A DNA stretch of 64,000 nt from Babylonia areolata (GCF_041734735.1 NC_134883.1:9164229-9228228), one strand, 5' to 3'. Positions 34,801-44,436 are shown, counted from the first letter of the stretch. Numbers and translations are program-made. The notes: generated by a model from the sequence alone, not told the origin.

Positions 34801-35604
34801 CTAAAGCAGGGTCAACAAGGAATGTTGAACAGATTAGTCAATGTGGCTTGGTCAGTGTCAGTGGCCGTAGACTATGATGACAATGACTCAAAGCCCTCTA
34901 TCAATATTATTGTGACATCTTACAGCTTTCAAACAAGTCTGAGATGTACAAAAAGGAGAGCAAAACCATATTGTCAAATGTCATCCACTTCACAGAAGCA
35001 ACTTCATCAGCTAGAACAACTGGTGGAATAAAGTCACACAACCTAATTAAAAGTAAGTAATTCAGCCCCTCCCTCTTTCTGCAACCCATCCCCCAGAAGA
35101 AAAAAAATAATTTAAGACTGTGACAAAAACTGAAGATTTTTTCTTCATCAGCACATCAAAACAAAAAAGGTCATTCCTAAATTCATGACAACACTACCAA
35201 ACATGTTTACCTACTTCCGGGAGGTTATCGGCCGTAGTTTCGTATTCTCCGCATAGGCGGATAGTAGTTTGCACAGGACAGGAATGTCAGACCCCTGCCG
35301 GAGTCTGCACTAGTTGGATCACGGTTAAGTATGTGTAATTAAACATGAATTTCTCTTCGGAGATTAGTTTTGTTGACCTGACTTGGATTTACATGTGTGA
35401 TACTGAATTACCTGAAGCAGCAAGTTGTGCTGTAACCTCATCATTGCATGCCGAGGTGAGCAGGTCAGCTGTATCAAAGCCACTCTCTGGAGAACTGGGA
35501 TCGCTGAGGTCGTCTTCCATCATTGCTGGGTTGATGTGCGCAGCATTGATGGTCATGTTGCCGATGGCCGCACCATGCACTGTGCCGTTTATTGTGGGAT
35601 TCAT
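19686..35604 (-). CDS. NRF1: Nuclear respiratory factor 1 (NRF1), eight coding exons
   Basis: Exons in transcription order are 35604-35412, 34574-34460, 31190-31052, 30415-30266, 29016-28858, 27641-27363, 21636-21444 and 19879-19686. All have GT/AG borders and consistent phases, giving 473 residues (the human protein is about 500). NRF1 is a nuclear homodimeric transcription factor that binds GC-rich palindromes in promoters of mitochondrial and housekeeping genes. Landmarks: acidic/serine N-terminus (1-64), nuclear localisation signal with RRKRQQTRLLRKLKSTIDEY (about 90-110), DNA-binding domain with VGQQAVVL, IDGIPTPIDKMTQ, FIPEMLKYSTGR, PGWGK and DLPWANVRSDARTEE (about 100-270), then a T/Q/V-rich activation region ending IPASMYQSVSS...IQVAMAPG. 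The start is fixed by an in-frame TGA 6 nt upstream of ATG. A possible extra exon (22735-23096) is not in this model. Confidence 0.93.
19880..21443 (-). other. NRF1 intron with a foldback repeat
   Basis: No exon seen. An inverted repeat has arms near 21239-21275 (ACATTGTAATATATAT ... CTACATTTCTTCC) and 21317-21346, the reverse complement minus an 8 bp insertion, resembling a foldback or MITE remnant. Confidence 0.6.
21444..21636 (-). CDS. NRF1: NRF1 activation-domain exon
   Basis: 193 nt from GTTGACAG to GTAAGG, reading NEATQAVQTLADVAASQQEG, TATVTALNGATIGQNAQIIL and TGDGSLGGLS plus one base. Human NRF1 has SEATQAVASLAEAAVAASQE...QIVLSGE at this position. Confidence 0.92.
21637..22267 (-). 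other. NRF1 intron
   Basis: A/T-rich, with an A run at about 22151-22173. No exon recognised. Confidence 0.5.
22268..22445 (+). mobile_element. tRNA-derived SINE head, second family
   Basis: A box GTGGCGAAGTGG at 22277-22288 and B box GGTTCGAATCC at 22322-22332, followed by a body with GGCCTGCGGCTGGCTCTTAC and a C/T-rich middle. It is unrelated in body to the SINE at 6456 and antisense to NRF1. The 3' end is uncertain and may run to about 22620; no clear flanking duplication was found. Confidence 0.65.
22735..23096 (-). CDS. Possible optional NRF1 exon, borders unclear
   Basis: A strong acceptor (T run, then CATCTGCACCGTTTCAG, ending at 23097) opens a frame in the phase left by the preceding NRF1 exon: GHYSHTAHSESPISATPGFV..., open to about 22855. 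From about 22892 a second frame is open (STKPPTNDNNGLVEEPDLVN ... TGLSPSTEVE). No single frame spans the block to a convincing donor. It could be an S/P/T-rich alternative exon with a one-base sequence error near 22890, or chance open frames. The composition suits an activation domain, but no match to known NRF1 was recognised. Confidence 0.3.
23511..24424. repeat. 457 bp tandem duplication
   Basis: Positions 23511-23967 and 23968-24424 are near-identical (differences noticed at CAAAGCAGG/CAAAGTAGG and CTCACTCACTTT/CTCACTCATTTT). They begin CATACAAACTTGCAACA and end ACACATGCATACACATGA. The duplication is either very recent or an assembly artefact. It lies in an NRF1 intron. Confidence 0.92.
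24425..25307 (-). other. NRF1 intron, low-complexity ATG/ATC tracts
   Basis: (GAT)n-type runs near 24458-24500 and 24614-24630; otherwise A/T-rich sequence with no recognised feature. Confidence 0.5.
25735..26892 (-). mobile_element. LINE 3' fragment: RNase H and C-terminal Cys motif
   Basis: On the - strand, WTHVYTDGSAESAV (RNase H start) and LQWIPSHCGVSGNEEADRLS (RNase H end) are followed, after the MITE, by ALWTLNRAQQVVLFRLRTGH and CPCGMGSQAPEHLLEFC. A tail of GAATGCAGAAGAAGAAGAAG closes it. This order is that of non-LTR elements whose RT protein carries RNase H. In-frame stops show decay. The RT domain is missing. It is inserted into the terminal-inverted-repeat element. Confidence 0.78.
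26078..26309. mobile_element. MITE flanked by TTAA, copy 1
   Basis: 232 bp bounded by TTAA at both ends (26078-26081 and 26306-26309), with outer sequence TTAACTCTTTCCATA and CCGTACTGAGTGAGTTAA. It splits the LINE fragment, whose frame can be followed on both sides. A second copy in opposite orientation is at 60114-60342. The TTAA target suggests mobilisation by a piggyBac-type transposase. Confidence 0.78.
27066..27362 (-). other. NRF1 intron beside exon
   Basis: Contains a short direct duplication at about 27187-27258 (AGTTTCTGTTAATGTA twice). Nothing else recognised. Confidence 0.5.
27363..27641 (-). CDS. NRF1: NRF1 exon, end of DNA-binding domain into activation region
   Basis: 93 codons between CCTGCAG and GTCAGT, reading VSWTEALRTIVKNCYKHHGR and EDLLHVFSDE, then QTITNPDGTVSIIHIDTG and SHATVVQTVSPPQQ. 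Human NRF1 has VSWTQALRTIVKNCYKQHGR and VQTFSNPDGTVSLIQVGTG. The donor GTCAGT is acceptable. Confidence 0.93.
27642..28857 (-). other. NRF1 intron
   Basis: T run then C run at about 27720-27772 (a homopolymer pair). Two diverged copies of a TGTAATxxTATAAAGACA segment lie at about 28200-28300. No exon seen. Confidence 0.5.
28858..29016 (-). CDS. NRF1: NRF1 DNA-binding domain exon
   Basis: 53 codons from TATTGCAG to GTGAGT, reading AQLRNFIPEMLKYSTGRSKP, GWGKTECRPPWWPGDLPWAN and VRSDARTEEDKKR. This is the most conserved core of the NRF1 / erect wing / P3A2 family. Confidence 0.95.
29017..30265 (-). other. NRF1 intron
   Basis: A/T-rich, with a (CA)n-like tract at about 30119-30165. No recognised exon or element. 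Confidence 0.5.
30266..30415 (-). CDS. NRF1: NRF1 DNA-binding domain exon
   Basis: 50 codons from ACTTTCAG to GTATGT, reading IRSCRQGIMQELETSLQEQA and HELPALVIDGIPTPIDKMTQ. It matches human LPPLTIDGIPVSVDKMTQ. Confidence 0.93.
30416..31051 (-). other. NRF1 intron
   Basis: A/T-rich DNA without recognised features. Confidence 0.45.
31052..31190 (-). CDS. NRF1: NRF1 dimerisation / DNA-binding exon
   Basis: 139 nt from CCCCACAG to GTGAGT. One base completes Arg, then it reads KLKSTIDEYTTRVGQQAVVL, CCTPGRPNNQ and TFKVFGSQPLETV. Human NRF1 has KLRATLDEYTTRVGQQAIVL. Confidence 0.94.
31438..32579 (+). mobile_element. 5'-truncated LINE with open RT frame
   Basis: An uninterrupted frame of about 376 codons to TGA at 32567 starts inside the reverse transcriptase at NICVFDFKKAFDRVWH (motif A) and runs through GVRQGCLLSPTLFNLFLERI and LHFADDIDGL (catalytic ADD). 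It ends in a basic tail RRKRGRQRKRWEDNIKEW. The style fits RTE-like clades. The absence of stops implies a fairly young insertion. It sits antisense in an NRF1 intron. Endonuclease and RT fingers are absent; no flanking duplication could be fixed. Confidence 0.85.
32580..34459 (-). other. NRF1 intron remainder
   Basis: A/T-rich. T and A runs near 33482-33530 and 33596-33608, and a G run at about 34180-34194. No exon recognised. Confidence 0.5.
34460..34574 (-). CDS. NRF1: NRF1 nuclear localisation exon
   Basis: 115 nt from CTTTTCAG to GTAGGT, reading GPVGIAAAAAIATGKRKGHP and HQFETNPSRRKRQQTRLLR. Human NRF1 has GPVGMAAAAAVATGKKRKRP and NPSIRKRQQTRLLR. The basic clusters GKRK and RRKRQQTR are the bipartite nuclear localisation signal. 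Confidence 0.94.
34575..35411 (-). other. NRF1 first coding intron with a GC-richer block
   Basis: Mostly A/T-rich, but 35215-35340 is GC-richer and less repetitive (ACTTCCGGGAGGTTATCGGC ... GGATCACGGTTAAGTATG). No reading frame or pol III boxes were found in the block. Confidence 0.5.
35412..35604 (-). CDS. NRF1: NRF1 first coding exon
   Basis: ATG at 35604-35602. It reads MNPTINGTVHGAAIGN, then MMEDDLSDPSSPESGF and NDEVTAQLAASG, with donor GTAATT. Human NRF1 has DEDSPSSPEDTSYDDSDILN and DEVTAHLAAAG. The exon begins at 35623 after TTTGCAG. An in-frame TGA six bases before the ATG fixes the start. The extreme N-terminus is shorter than in vertebrates. Confidence 0.92.
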
Positions 35605-35623
35605 CCTGCCTCATATACAGGAT

Positions 35624-37426
35624 CTGCAAACGTAACACATTCCACATATTTGAGTGTGCACAGAAACAAATACCACTACATACAAGACACGAATTTCAAA
35701 TAAATGCTAAAGCTGTTATCTTGTAAAACATCTCTCTCTCTCAGCCCACATGTAAATTTCACAACGAATAAAAAAAATATGGAAGGAGAAATAGTTTTCT
35801 TAACTACAAAACAGTACAGTTTTAACTAAATTAAGACTACACTAGTATAAATGCAAACCTATGCAAATGTACACATAAAAAACCAAGCACTTTAAAAACT
35901 GTCCAAACGCTGCCTCTCTGCTATTGTGCTAAAAAACATTCAGCTGATTGTACTTGTCTTCAAGGAGCCTATGCCATCAACACAAGAACTAACTTTACTA
36001 GAAACCAAAAACAAAACAAAAACAAACAAAAAACCACCACTCTCCAAAAGCTATGACTGGATTTTGAATCTATCTCTGTCCACATCATGACCAGTTTCAG
36101 TGGTCTCAAAGCATGTCAGACTTATCTATTTATGACACCATACCTGCATACATACAACAGTCCATCTGCTGATGCTTACCCAACACATAAACCCAAAAGC
36201 TCGTTAGAAAATAAAATGATGATCATGAATCAACAGCAACCACACCTTAAAGGACTGTCAAACTCAAAGACAATCACAAAACCTGAAAATGAAGAAGAGT
36301 CTACCCTCCTAGTCTAACACTCGCAGCTTATCCATACTAACAGTAGTAACAACAGGTAACAACAAACGCTCATTTATCAACCACATTTCTTGTGATAAAT
36401 GTGATAATGACTATCCTTAAGACACTTCAACAAAGTGGGCACCAGAATAAAGAAAAATCTGACTAACTAAAAGCAGACAGACTGATAGAGGACCCCCCTG
36501 ACATGAGTGAACACTGCAGAAGCACTGGTCACAACACATGTGAAACATCAACATTCTTACTATGAAATCAGCACAATGCCACAGTCTCTGGAGAAAATTC
36601 AGATTGGGTCTGGAAATCATGCAAGGATACCATCCCTGAACAGCAAGTTTTCGTTATGACCTGCCATCCATCAAATGTGTTTAGTCACATAATGTGACAG
36701 TTAAAATGCAAGGCTTTTTTTCTTCTTCTTTTTTTTGAGAAATAATAACCATTATCCCACAGAACAAAATTTCCACAGTAAGCAATGAGAACCAACTGCT
36801 ATGCACTCGGAAGGTCCAACATAGTAAAGCTGAGTAAGAATAGTCAAAGACAAACATGTATGCAAGTTGTAAAATAAGTCAAACAATGCACACATGGACT
36901 GGCTAGAGTGTGCTTCTGAAGGATGGACTATCAAACAGGCTCAACTCCTATCATACATCACATTCTCCTGAATGTTGACATACATCTTCGCCTTGGGAAT
37001 GCAATGTATCTGTATACTATATGACTGCCATAAATAACATGACTTAAGTCAACAGTCCGAAACAGCCAACAACCAACGAGCAGTACCTGCTTCCTTCAAC
37101 CCAACTGAATAGTTATAAAACGAATATAATCACTCAAGGAGTCAATGTCTTGACGCAATGGTGGTTGTGGCAGAGCAACAGGCAAAGGAAAAAGGGTGGG
37201 GATAATCACTGCCAACTTGGAATCACATGAACTGAAGTTACACCACGATTTCGTTTCACAGGGCAGAGTGGAGGCAGAGACAAGATATGAAATGAGACAT
37301 GGACAAATATCATAAAATCACGAATAAATAACGTATACAAGTATATCATATGTGAGCACGCATACAAGTATATCATATGTGAGCTTACTTAGAACAAGAA
37401 CAAAAAAAAAAAGATCGGTTTAACAC
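35624..37426 (-). other. NRF1 leader intron (inferred)
   Basis: A/T-rich sequence without recognised exons. A direct repeat of ACAAGTATATCATATGTGAG lies at about 37338-37384. It is inferred to be intron because an acceptor sits at 35624 and a donor-like CTCAG/GTGTTA at 37427/37426. Confidence 0.4.
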
Positions 37427-37490
37427 CTGAGTAGGTCTCTCCAGTTAGACATTTGAGGCTGTGCCACTCTCAACCTAAACGACGCCATAT
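37427..37490 (-). other. NRF1: Candidate NRF1 5' leader exon with a short upstream frame
   Basis: The - strand sequence ending CTACTCAG before GTGTTA could splice to 35623. An ATG at 37488 in strong context (A at -3, G at +4) gives MASFRLRVAQPQMSNWRDLL. If spliced as proposed it would stop at the TGA lying 6 nt before, and in frame with, the NRF1 start. ATATGGCG here also resembles a YY1 element. Inference only. Confidence 0.35.
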
Positions 37491-38000
37491 TTGTTTGGGA
37501 AGGTCGTTTCGTTGAACAAATGGCCTTCGCTCATTTATGAAGTACCACTGCATCAACTGCATAAACCATAACCTGACCAAAATGAATATCTTCGCTATTT
37601 TCATTTCGTCCATTTTTTTCAGGAAATTTGTCGTCTGCATCTCTCTTTTCGTGCCCACTGCGCAAGGCAGAACATAACATGATGGAGTGCGACTGCGCTA
37701 CGCGATTGCGCGATGCACACCAAATTTCCACAGCCGGAGAGGCAGTGTCTAAATTCTGAACATTGCCTTCTTCTTATTCCTCGAGCAGCTGAGAATAATT
37801 TCATGACTTAAATTGTATCTATTTTACGCTAAAAGGCTCATATAAACTCTCACATGCTCAAAATACTTCCTCAAAGATGGCGTGATCCTCTTCTAAACTC
37901 ATTGATCGCTGGGTAGGCAAGTAGCGCGCCACTGACCGACATTCCATAATGCTAATGCGACTGCGCAGAAAGACATCTACTTTCCAGTCTTACCTGTTCA
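37491..38000 (-). promoter_or_regulatory. Candidate NRF1 promoter region
   Basis: CpG-containing sequence upstream of the candidate leader exon. It includes TGCGC/GCGCA half-sites at about 37662-37672, 37686-37714 and 37952-37966, loosely like the NRF1 palindrome, and a YY1-like AAAGATGGCG at about 37873-37882. No TATA box was recognised in the expected place. Confidence 0.35.
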
Positions 38001-39600
38001 AAGTAAGGTTGATTTTTACACTTCAGTTATTAAGCTGAGGAGCGATGAAATCGACGAGAACCATCGAAAAGATAGCAGTGTCAATTCTTTGTCTCCCACT
38101 TCGGTTGAAAGGGTTTAGAGACATATTCATCCGCAAAAGCTGGGTCAACATTGTGAATCGGTCGTCATCGGAAATAGCATTCCACAGTATTTAGTTCCAG
38201 ATAATTTTGACCTGTAACATGGTGATGATTCATTCAGATATATGAAAATACCACTGAACACCACGAAAACCCAGCAAGTACTCATAAAACAAAACTTCCA
38301 TTACATCCCTACGCCGTTTTCGTTTCCTTTCATATTTGACGACCCTCAGGAATACAAGTTTGTGAAGCAAGTGTTCTGACCAAAACTTACCCACTTTTCA
38401 GGTTTATCTCATAATTGAAAATCCATTCGCAAACAGATATTAATTGGTATATATAATACACAAAACAAAAAAAATGTTTCTTAAAATCTATCCAAATTTT
38501 AAGTTCGAAAAACTTGGGTAAAACTGGTGATAGGTCACGTGACGGTGAACTTTTTTTGGTTGTGACTGATGCAAGAAACCTTGCGGGAAAAAAATCAGAA
38601 CATGTTATTTTCCTGAAAAAAAAATACCTTAAATATTATGAACAGACCAACTGAAATTCATTTATACACATTTCACACCGAAACTTCCCAACCCAATCAC
38701 TTTTTGCCCCTGAAGACGAAGAGTCCTTTCCCCTTTCCCCAGTCATGTGGTTGACTTCATACCCTTTGTTGTTCCACTGACATCAGATCGAGTCTCCCTG
38801 ACGTAAACGTGGTTATGTAACATGAACTGGATAACACCACAGACACGGACAAAATCAATTTTCGAACGAATCAACTCAAAGCGTGGTTTGCTTCTCGTTG
38901 GCTTCCACCTGTTTCTTTCACTGACGGGTATAAAAAGTGTGTCAGTTGTGTTTTATCTGGAAAACTTCCAATATTTCATTGCTCGGGTACTCTACTCACG
39001 ATAATTATACTTTCCTCAAAATTGATTATTAATGAATGATACCAATAAACCAAAATAACCACTAATTTTCGCACTCCGCCCACTTACAAGTCGGGTTTGA
39101 TCGATATGGGAAAAAACTGAAGACTGTATATTGCCGGGTTGAAGGCTAATATGTAACTAATTATAGTTAAATAAATATAGATGAGGATAATTTGAGCTTA
39201 ATACAAAAATAAATAAACTTGTTTATAGACTATAATCAAGCCATGCACTCCCATTACCCGTTGCGACGATAATCCGCAAAGGTTCCTGGAACTGCGTATC
39301 TCTCTACTCGCCGTTCATATTGCATGGAGAATATTAACAATTATAATGACTGAAGAAGAAAATACAGAAGAGGTGTTAACAACAACAGAACAAACCGTAC
39401 AAACTGAACTTTTCTCAACGGTTTGCAGATGATGCTCAAACCTGATCGAGAAACCGAATCCCTGCAACACTGTGCCAAAGGACTTTGGACTGGTAGGATC
39501 TGTGAATAAGCAATTACTGTGAGTATATCCACAGTATCCTTTTCTATCCCTTTCACCTGACCATATCAGCCTCATCATGATGTAGCATAATCAGAATATG
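38001..39600. other. Intergenic DNA with one perfect E-box palindrome
   Basis: No coding exon recognised. GTCACGTGAC at 38534-38543 is a perfect palindrome containing CACGTG, the core bound by USF/MITF/TFEB-type bHLH-zip factors. Confidence 0.45.
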
Positions 39601-39604
39601 ACAT

Positions 39605-39785
39605 AAATTTTTGGTTTGTTTGTTTTTGGTTTGTTTGTTGTTGTTTTTTGTTGTTGTTGTTGTTTTTGTTTTTTGGGTTTTTTTTGGGGGGGTTGTTGTT
39701 TTTTGTTTGTTTGGTTGGTTTTTTTGTTGTTTTTTGTTTTTGTTTTTGTTTTGTTGTTGTTGTTGTTGTTGTTTTGCCTTTCTGT
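39605..39785. repeat. T/G-rich low-complexity tract
   Basis: GTT-, GTTT- and T-rich repeats with almost no A or C. Translation gives only homopolymeric protein. Confidence 0.9.
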
Positions 39786-39823
39786 TTTGAATATTTGAGT
39801 TAGAACGCATAGAGCTTCAAGTA

Positions 39824-39886
39824 TCAGTATCAGCAGCTCAAGGAGGCGTCAATGGGTTCGGACAAATCCATATACGCTACACCAAA
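39824..39886. mobile_element. SINE 3'-domain fragment
   Basis: The segment CAAGGAGGCGTCAATGGGTT ... GGACAAATCCATATACGCTA matches the tail region of the SINEs at 54137 and 48698. A (TAA)n-like tract follows to about 39930. Confidence 0.6.
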
Positions 39887-40087
39887 AAAATAATGATAAT
39901 AATAATAATAATAAATAAACATAAAATAAAAAGACAATAATTATGATAAATAAGCAAATAAATGTGAAACATGCAGAAACACATTCACACATACACATAC
40001 ACACACATGCATAACAGATATGCAACAAACATGCAGTTTCACATATATGAAAGCACAAACAAATGCATACTAACGTACACGAGCCCC

Positions 40088-40089
<2 letters not shown>

Positions 40090-40160
<71 letters not shown>

Positions 40161-40247
40161 ACACACACACACACATTACCCTGCACACACACACCCCCCC
40201 TCCTCCTCCACATACTCATTCCTAGGCTACGTATCGCAGCTTCCACG

Positions 40248-40293
<46 letters not shown>
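40090..40293. repeat. (CA)n microsatellites
   Basis: Two long CA runs, about 40090-40180 and 40249-40293, separated by C-rich spacer. Confidence 0.95.
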
Positions 40294-40299
<6 letters not shown>

Positions 40300-40339
40300 T
40301 CACTTATACAAGCACACACACATACGCATACACCCCCCT

Positions 40340-40880
40340 CGGTGGCTCAATCACCAAAGACCAGGCTGGTTGGGGATTCACTGCGAAACGAAATGAAAAA
40401 ACAATTAGGGAAGAGAATGCTGCTTACAAAGTCACAACCTCCAGCCTAACGATGGAAGCTGAAGCTGTGACACATGCTCTCCAGTGGCTATCATCTATCC
40501 ATATGCCTGGAAACCAACATGCCATGATTCTACCGGACTCAATGAACCTCATACAGAAAACTCAGTGAAAGTGGAATGGGAAGCCCAGAGTGGCATGAGG
40601 CAATAAATGCGCAACTTTCAGATCCAAAAACTTACATGGGCATACTGCCTGGGACATGCAGGTGTTAAGGGAAATGAGCGAGCTGACAGACGTGCTGGTA
40701 ACGCAAAGACAACGAGCGGCCTACATCTAGGATAATCGGAAACCCTCAGAAAAGTCAAAGAATACCAAAAAGAACAGGTACAAGGCCATCACATCATCGA
40801 TCGCCTAAAAGAAATAATGGTAGAGAGAGGGAGCGGCCGTAAGTCTAGCATGAAAGGTCAGTACAGCACGATGCTTTGCA
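40340..40880 (+). mobile_element. Decayed LINE RNase H fragment
   Basis: Conceptual reading shows DQAGWGFTAKRNEKTIREEN, SSLTMEAEAVTHALQWLSS and a CPGHAGV-like remnant, spread over more than one frame. This is the RNase H / C-terminal part of a non-LTR retrotransposon, distinct from the 26 kb one. An A run lies at 41090-41113; whether it belongs to the element is unclear. Confidence 0.6.
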
Positions 40881-41707
40881 AATCAAACGAATATTGGTAT
40901 CATTTCCAAACCAACATTGCGCAAATTTCTTCAAAACGGAACAGAGTCTCTGTGGGCTTTTCCAAAAACAATAGCGCTTCAATAAAGAATATGCGCTATA
41001 GCTAGATGTCTCAGTATAAAGAGCCGCTGCAGAAAACCGTCTCGAGTAGCTCCTTCTATAAGCTACTATATTTATCCTACTTCGCAAGCAAAAAAAAAAA
41101 AAAAAAAAAAAAAGGTTATATCTATTATGCATTCTCTGAAACGGATTCGCGTATCATTCATACAGTCATCGGAAACTGAAGTTTATGAACATTTGCAGAG
41201 ATTTTAGCCAGATGGTTATAACCATACGGACGTCATGTTGCTCATCCATACATGACGATTAACCGTATTGTATCTGACTGACTGCACACGTACAGTTATG
41301 GATCAGTAACACTGAGCAGCAATGGCAATCTGCCATTAACGCGTTACAAAGGAGCCATTGAGCCATTATTCAACAGAACTGTTCAAGTTGTGTCTGGGAC
41401 AGAGGCCTGCTGAAAAATGTCAAAGGCGAAGTGACGTCGGCTGAGGAACGTATACTACAGTTGTCAATCGATTGCGTCAAGTAGGGTTGCAGAAACATGT
41501 GGGCAAGTAGAAAGGTGAAGTACTGTAGGTGTAGCAGTCAGAACTTGACTGGAAATTGTCACCAGCCCCCTTTCCCCTGTCATCCCATACCCGTTGTTTA
41601 GAGAATGTTGTTCACTATTCTGAGTGGATGTTTTTTTGTTGTTGTTTTTATAGGCATAGACAATATAAATGACTCTTTTGTGTACCCATTTAGCATTATA
41701 CCGCTCT
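40881..41707. other. Unassigned intergenic DNA
   Basis: Nothing recognised beyond the A run at 41090-41113 and a GTT tract near 41632-41650. Confidence 0.4.
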
Positions 41708-41935
41708 GACAGACAAGACAAGACAAGACAAGACAAAATCTTTATTATCGAGGGTAATAGATAAGCAAGTAACATGCTTTTTTACATCCAGCCCTCGCCC
41801 TAAAGAGGGAATAAAGCTAAAAAAGCGAAAATGAGCACAAAATCAAAACACAATCAAAATATACCATTATTTCACAATTCAAAGCCATTCCACAAAAGGA
41901 AGAAGAAGAGAAGAAAAGAAAAAAAAAATCATGAA

Positions 41936-41938
<3 letters not shown>

Positions 41939-41981
<43 letters not shown>
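41939..41981. repeat. (CA)n inside LINE 3' UTR
   Basis: A CA/GT run within the 3' UTR of the LINE, between its stop at 42042 and its TTGTC tail. Confidence 0.9.
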
Positions 41982-41982
<1 letters not shown>

Positions 41983-44382
41983 TGCATCCACTCAAGAGAG
42001 AGTGAGAGGGAACTCACAATTGTCGAAAGCAATGTTGGATTTCAGGTGACGTCAATTTTTGTGAATAGGTACATTTTTAGATTTTGCTTAAAGTTGTTGT
42101 GGTTAGTAATATTTTTTAAACGTGGTGGTAAATTATTCCAATACGTTCCCCCGCTGTAAGTTAGGCTGGACTTAAAAAGATCAAGATTTGGACGAGGTAT
42201 ATGCAACTTATGTACATGTCTTATGTTATTTACTGGGAAGTTATTTATAATTGAAGGAGGTGCGTAGCCGCTTACTATTTTGTGCATAAAAACAGCCTTA
42301 TTATATTCTAGTTTTAGCTCCAGTGGGAGGATATCAAGTGACCTATAATCATTAGGAGTTAATGAACTTGACTTTAATAAAACTAATTTCAAAGCACGTT
42401 TGTATAATCTAACAAGAGGTTTTAGAGTATTAGCGCTAGTAGAATCCCACAAAGTAGAAGCATAATCTATTATCGACTATATATGAGCATTAAAGAATTG
42501 TTTACGGGCATGTGTATTTAGAAAGTGTTTTATTTTTGATAACTGGAATACTTTTTGAGACATCCTTTTACATAAATAAGTAATATGTTCAGACCATGAT
42601 AAATCATTATCGATAACTACACCTAAAACTTTGTGTGATTTGACTTCTTCAATTCTAACATTGGAAATGAAAATATTGAAAACATTTGTTGGCATTATCT
42701 GGCGTTTCTGTCGAGTTGTTACAGACATGCATTTAGTTTTTTGAGCATTGAGAGACATATGGTTATGTTCTGTCCAATTAACTAATCTGTTCACACTGTC
42801 TTGTAAATTGGATGTCAGAACTTTAATGCATGTGTGGTCGGAGTGTATGGAGTTGTCATCGGCAAACAATTCACAATTAGATTTGATATAAAGAGGCAAA
42901 TCATTAATGTACAAGGAGAAAAGAAGGGGGCCAAGAATTGATCCTTGTGGTACACCATACCTTATTTCTTGAAAAGTTGATTTGGAAGATTTGATGCAGA
43001 CCAGTTGTTGTCGATCTGATAAGAAGGAAGAAAGAAATTGTAAAGTATTCTTAGCTAAGCCATAACAAGCAAGTTTCTTAAGGAGAATAGAGTGATTTAT
43101 TACGTCAAAGGCTTTAGCAAAATCAACGAAGACAACACCTGTGAATTTACCATTATTTATATTTAAGAGCCATCTATCTATCATTTGTGTCAGAGCAGTA
43201 TGACAAGAATGGTTTTCTCTAAAACCTGACTGTACTGGGTGAATCAATTGATATTTGTTTAAGTGACACAGTATATGTTTTTGGATATGCTTTTCAAGTG
43301 GTTTTGAAAGAACCGATAGTATAGATATAGGCCTGTAGTTAGAAGGATCAGAAGGATCACCTGATTTGAAGAGTGGAAAAACTTTAGCCTGTTTGAAACA
43401 TACGGGAAAATAGTTTTTATCAATGCAGAGATTATAAATGTAGGTAAGAGACTCTGTTACTACTGGTGCCGAAATCTTCATGATTTTGCTATCCAGTTCA
43501 TGTATATCTTTGGTATTTGACTGTTTCATGGACATTAGAGAGGCAAAAACTTCTGGAACTGATAAATAAGGGATAAAAACTTTTGAATTTATATTTTTGG
43601 ATTGACAGTAATCAGTTACCAGTTCTAAATCATTATATTTCCATCTATCATTAGTAATTAACTTTTCAGCTATATTTACAAAATGGTTGTTAATTGTATC
43701 TGGGGTTATATCATTAGTATTATTTTGTGATTTAGTATAGTGCTTGTTGGTTAGTCTGTTAATGGCATCCCAAATAGATCTTGAGTCTTTTTTGTTAGTC
43801 ACTTTCTGTTGGCAATACTTGTGCATAGCTTTTCGTTGCATTGAATTCACTTTATTCCTTTTTTTAACATATTCTTCTTGATTTACTGGTTTTAGAAGAT
43901 CCCTAAGGTGCATTTCATTTTTTATTTCTTTAGAAATCCATGGAGGTAACATACGGTGTTTCACTCGTTTAGTCCTGATTGGTGCGTGCTTACTATAAAT
44001 ATTACTAAAGGTTTTTATCCAAAAATCTAAAGCATTTTCAGGATCGGTGTATTGATAGACATGAGAAAGTGGAGAAGAAAGTAAATCATGCAAAAAAGTA
44101 TCTGTGTTAAAGTTGTTGAAACATCTATATTCAATGGTTTTGTGACTTGCTTTTGGAATTTTAATACCTTTTCTTTTCCAGGTGATGCAAACAGGTGAGT
44201 GATCGCTACATCCAGTGACTGGAGAACATATTTCTACAATATTTTGTTTACATGAAACATAAATGTGATCAATGAGGGTACTGGAACTAGGGGTTACTCG
44301 TGTTGGTTTATCGATAAGTTGTTCCAAACTGTATGCTGTATATATCTGATTCCATTGCAGCTGAGGTTTTAATAGATTAATG

Positions 44383-44436
44383 TTAAAGTCACCGAACATA
44401 ATAATTTCTTTAAAGTCACCGAACATAATAATTTCT
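44383..44436 (-). repeat. 27 bp tandem duplication in LINE endonuclease
   Basis: Two copies beginning at 44383 and 44410 (+) keep the frame and double the nine residues EIIMFGDFK / EIIMFGDFN, the motif carrying catalytic Asp and Asn of the endonuclease. Confidence 0.9.

Noticed and set aside
39605-39785. Poly-Gln/Asn/Lys frame on the - strand
   Set aside because: Translation of T/G low-complexity DNA.
39849-40303. Frames of alternating Cys-Val or Thr-His around CA repeats (also near 45145-45377, 47181-47543, 48053-48391 and 51859-52219)
   Set aside because: Pure dinucleotide-repeat translations with no other coding signal.
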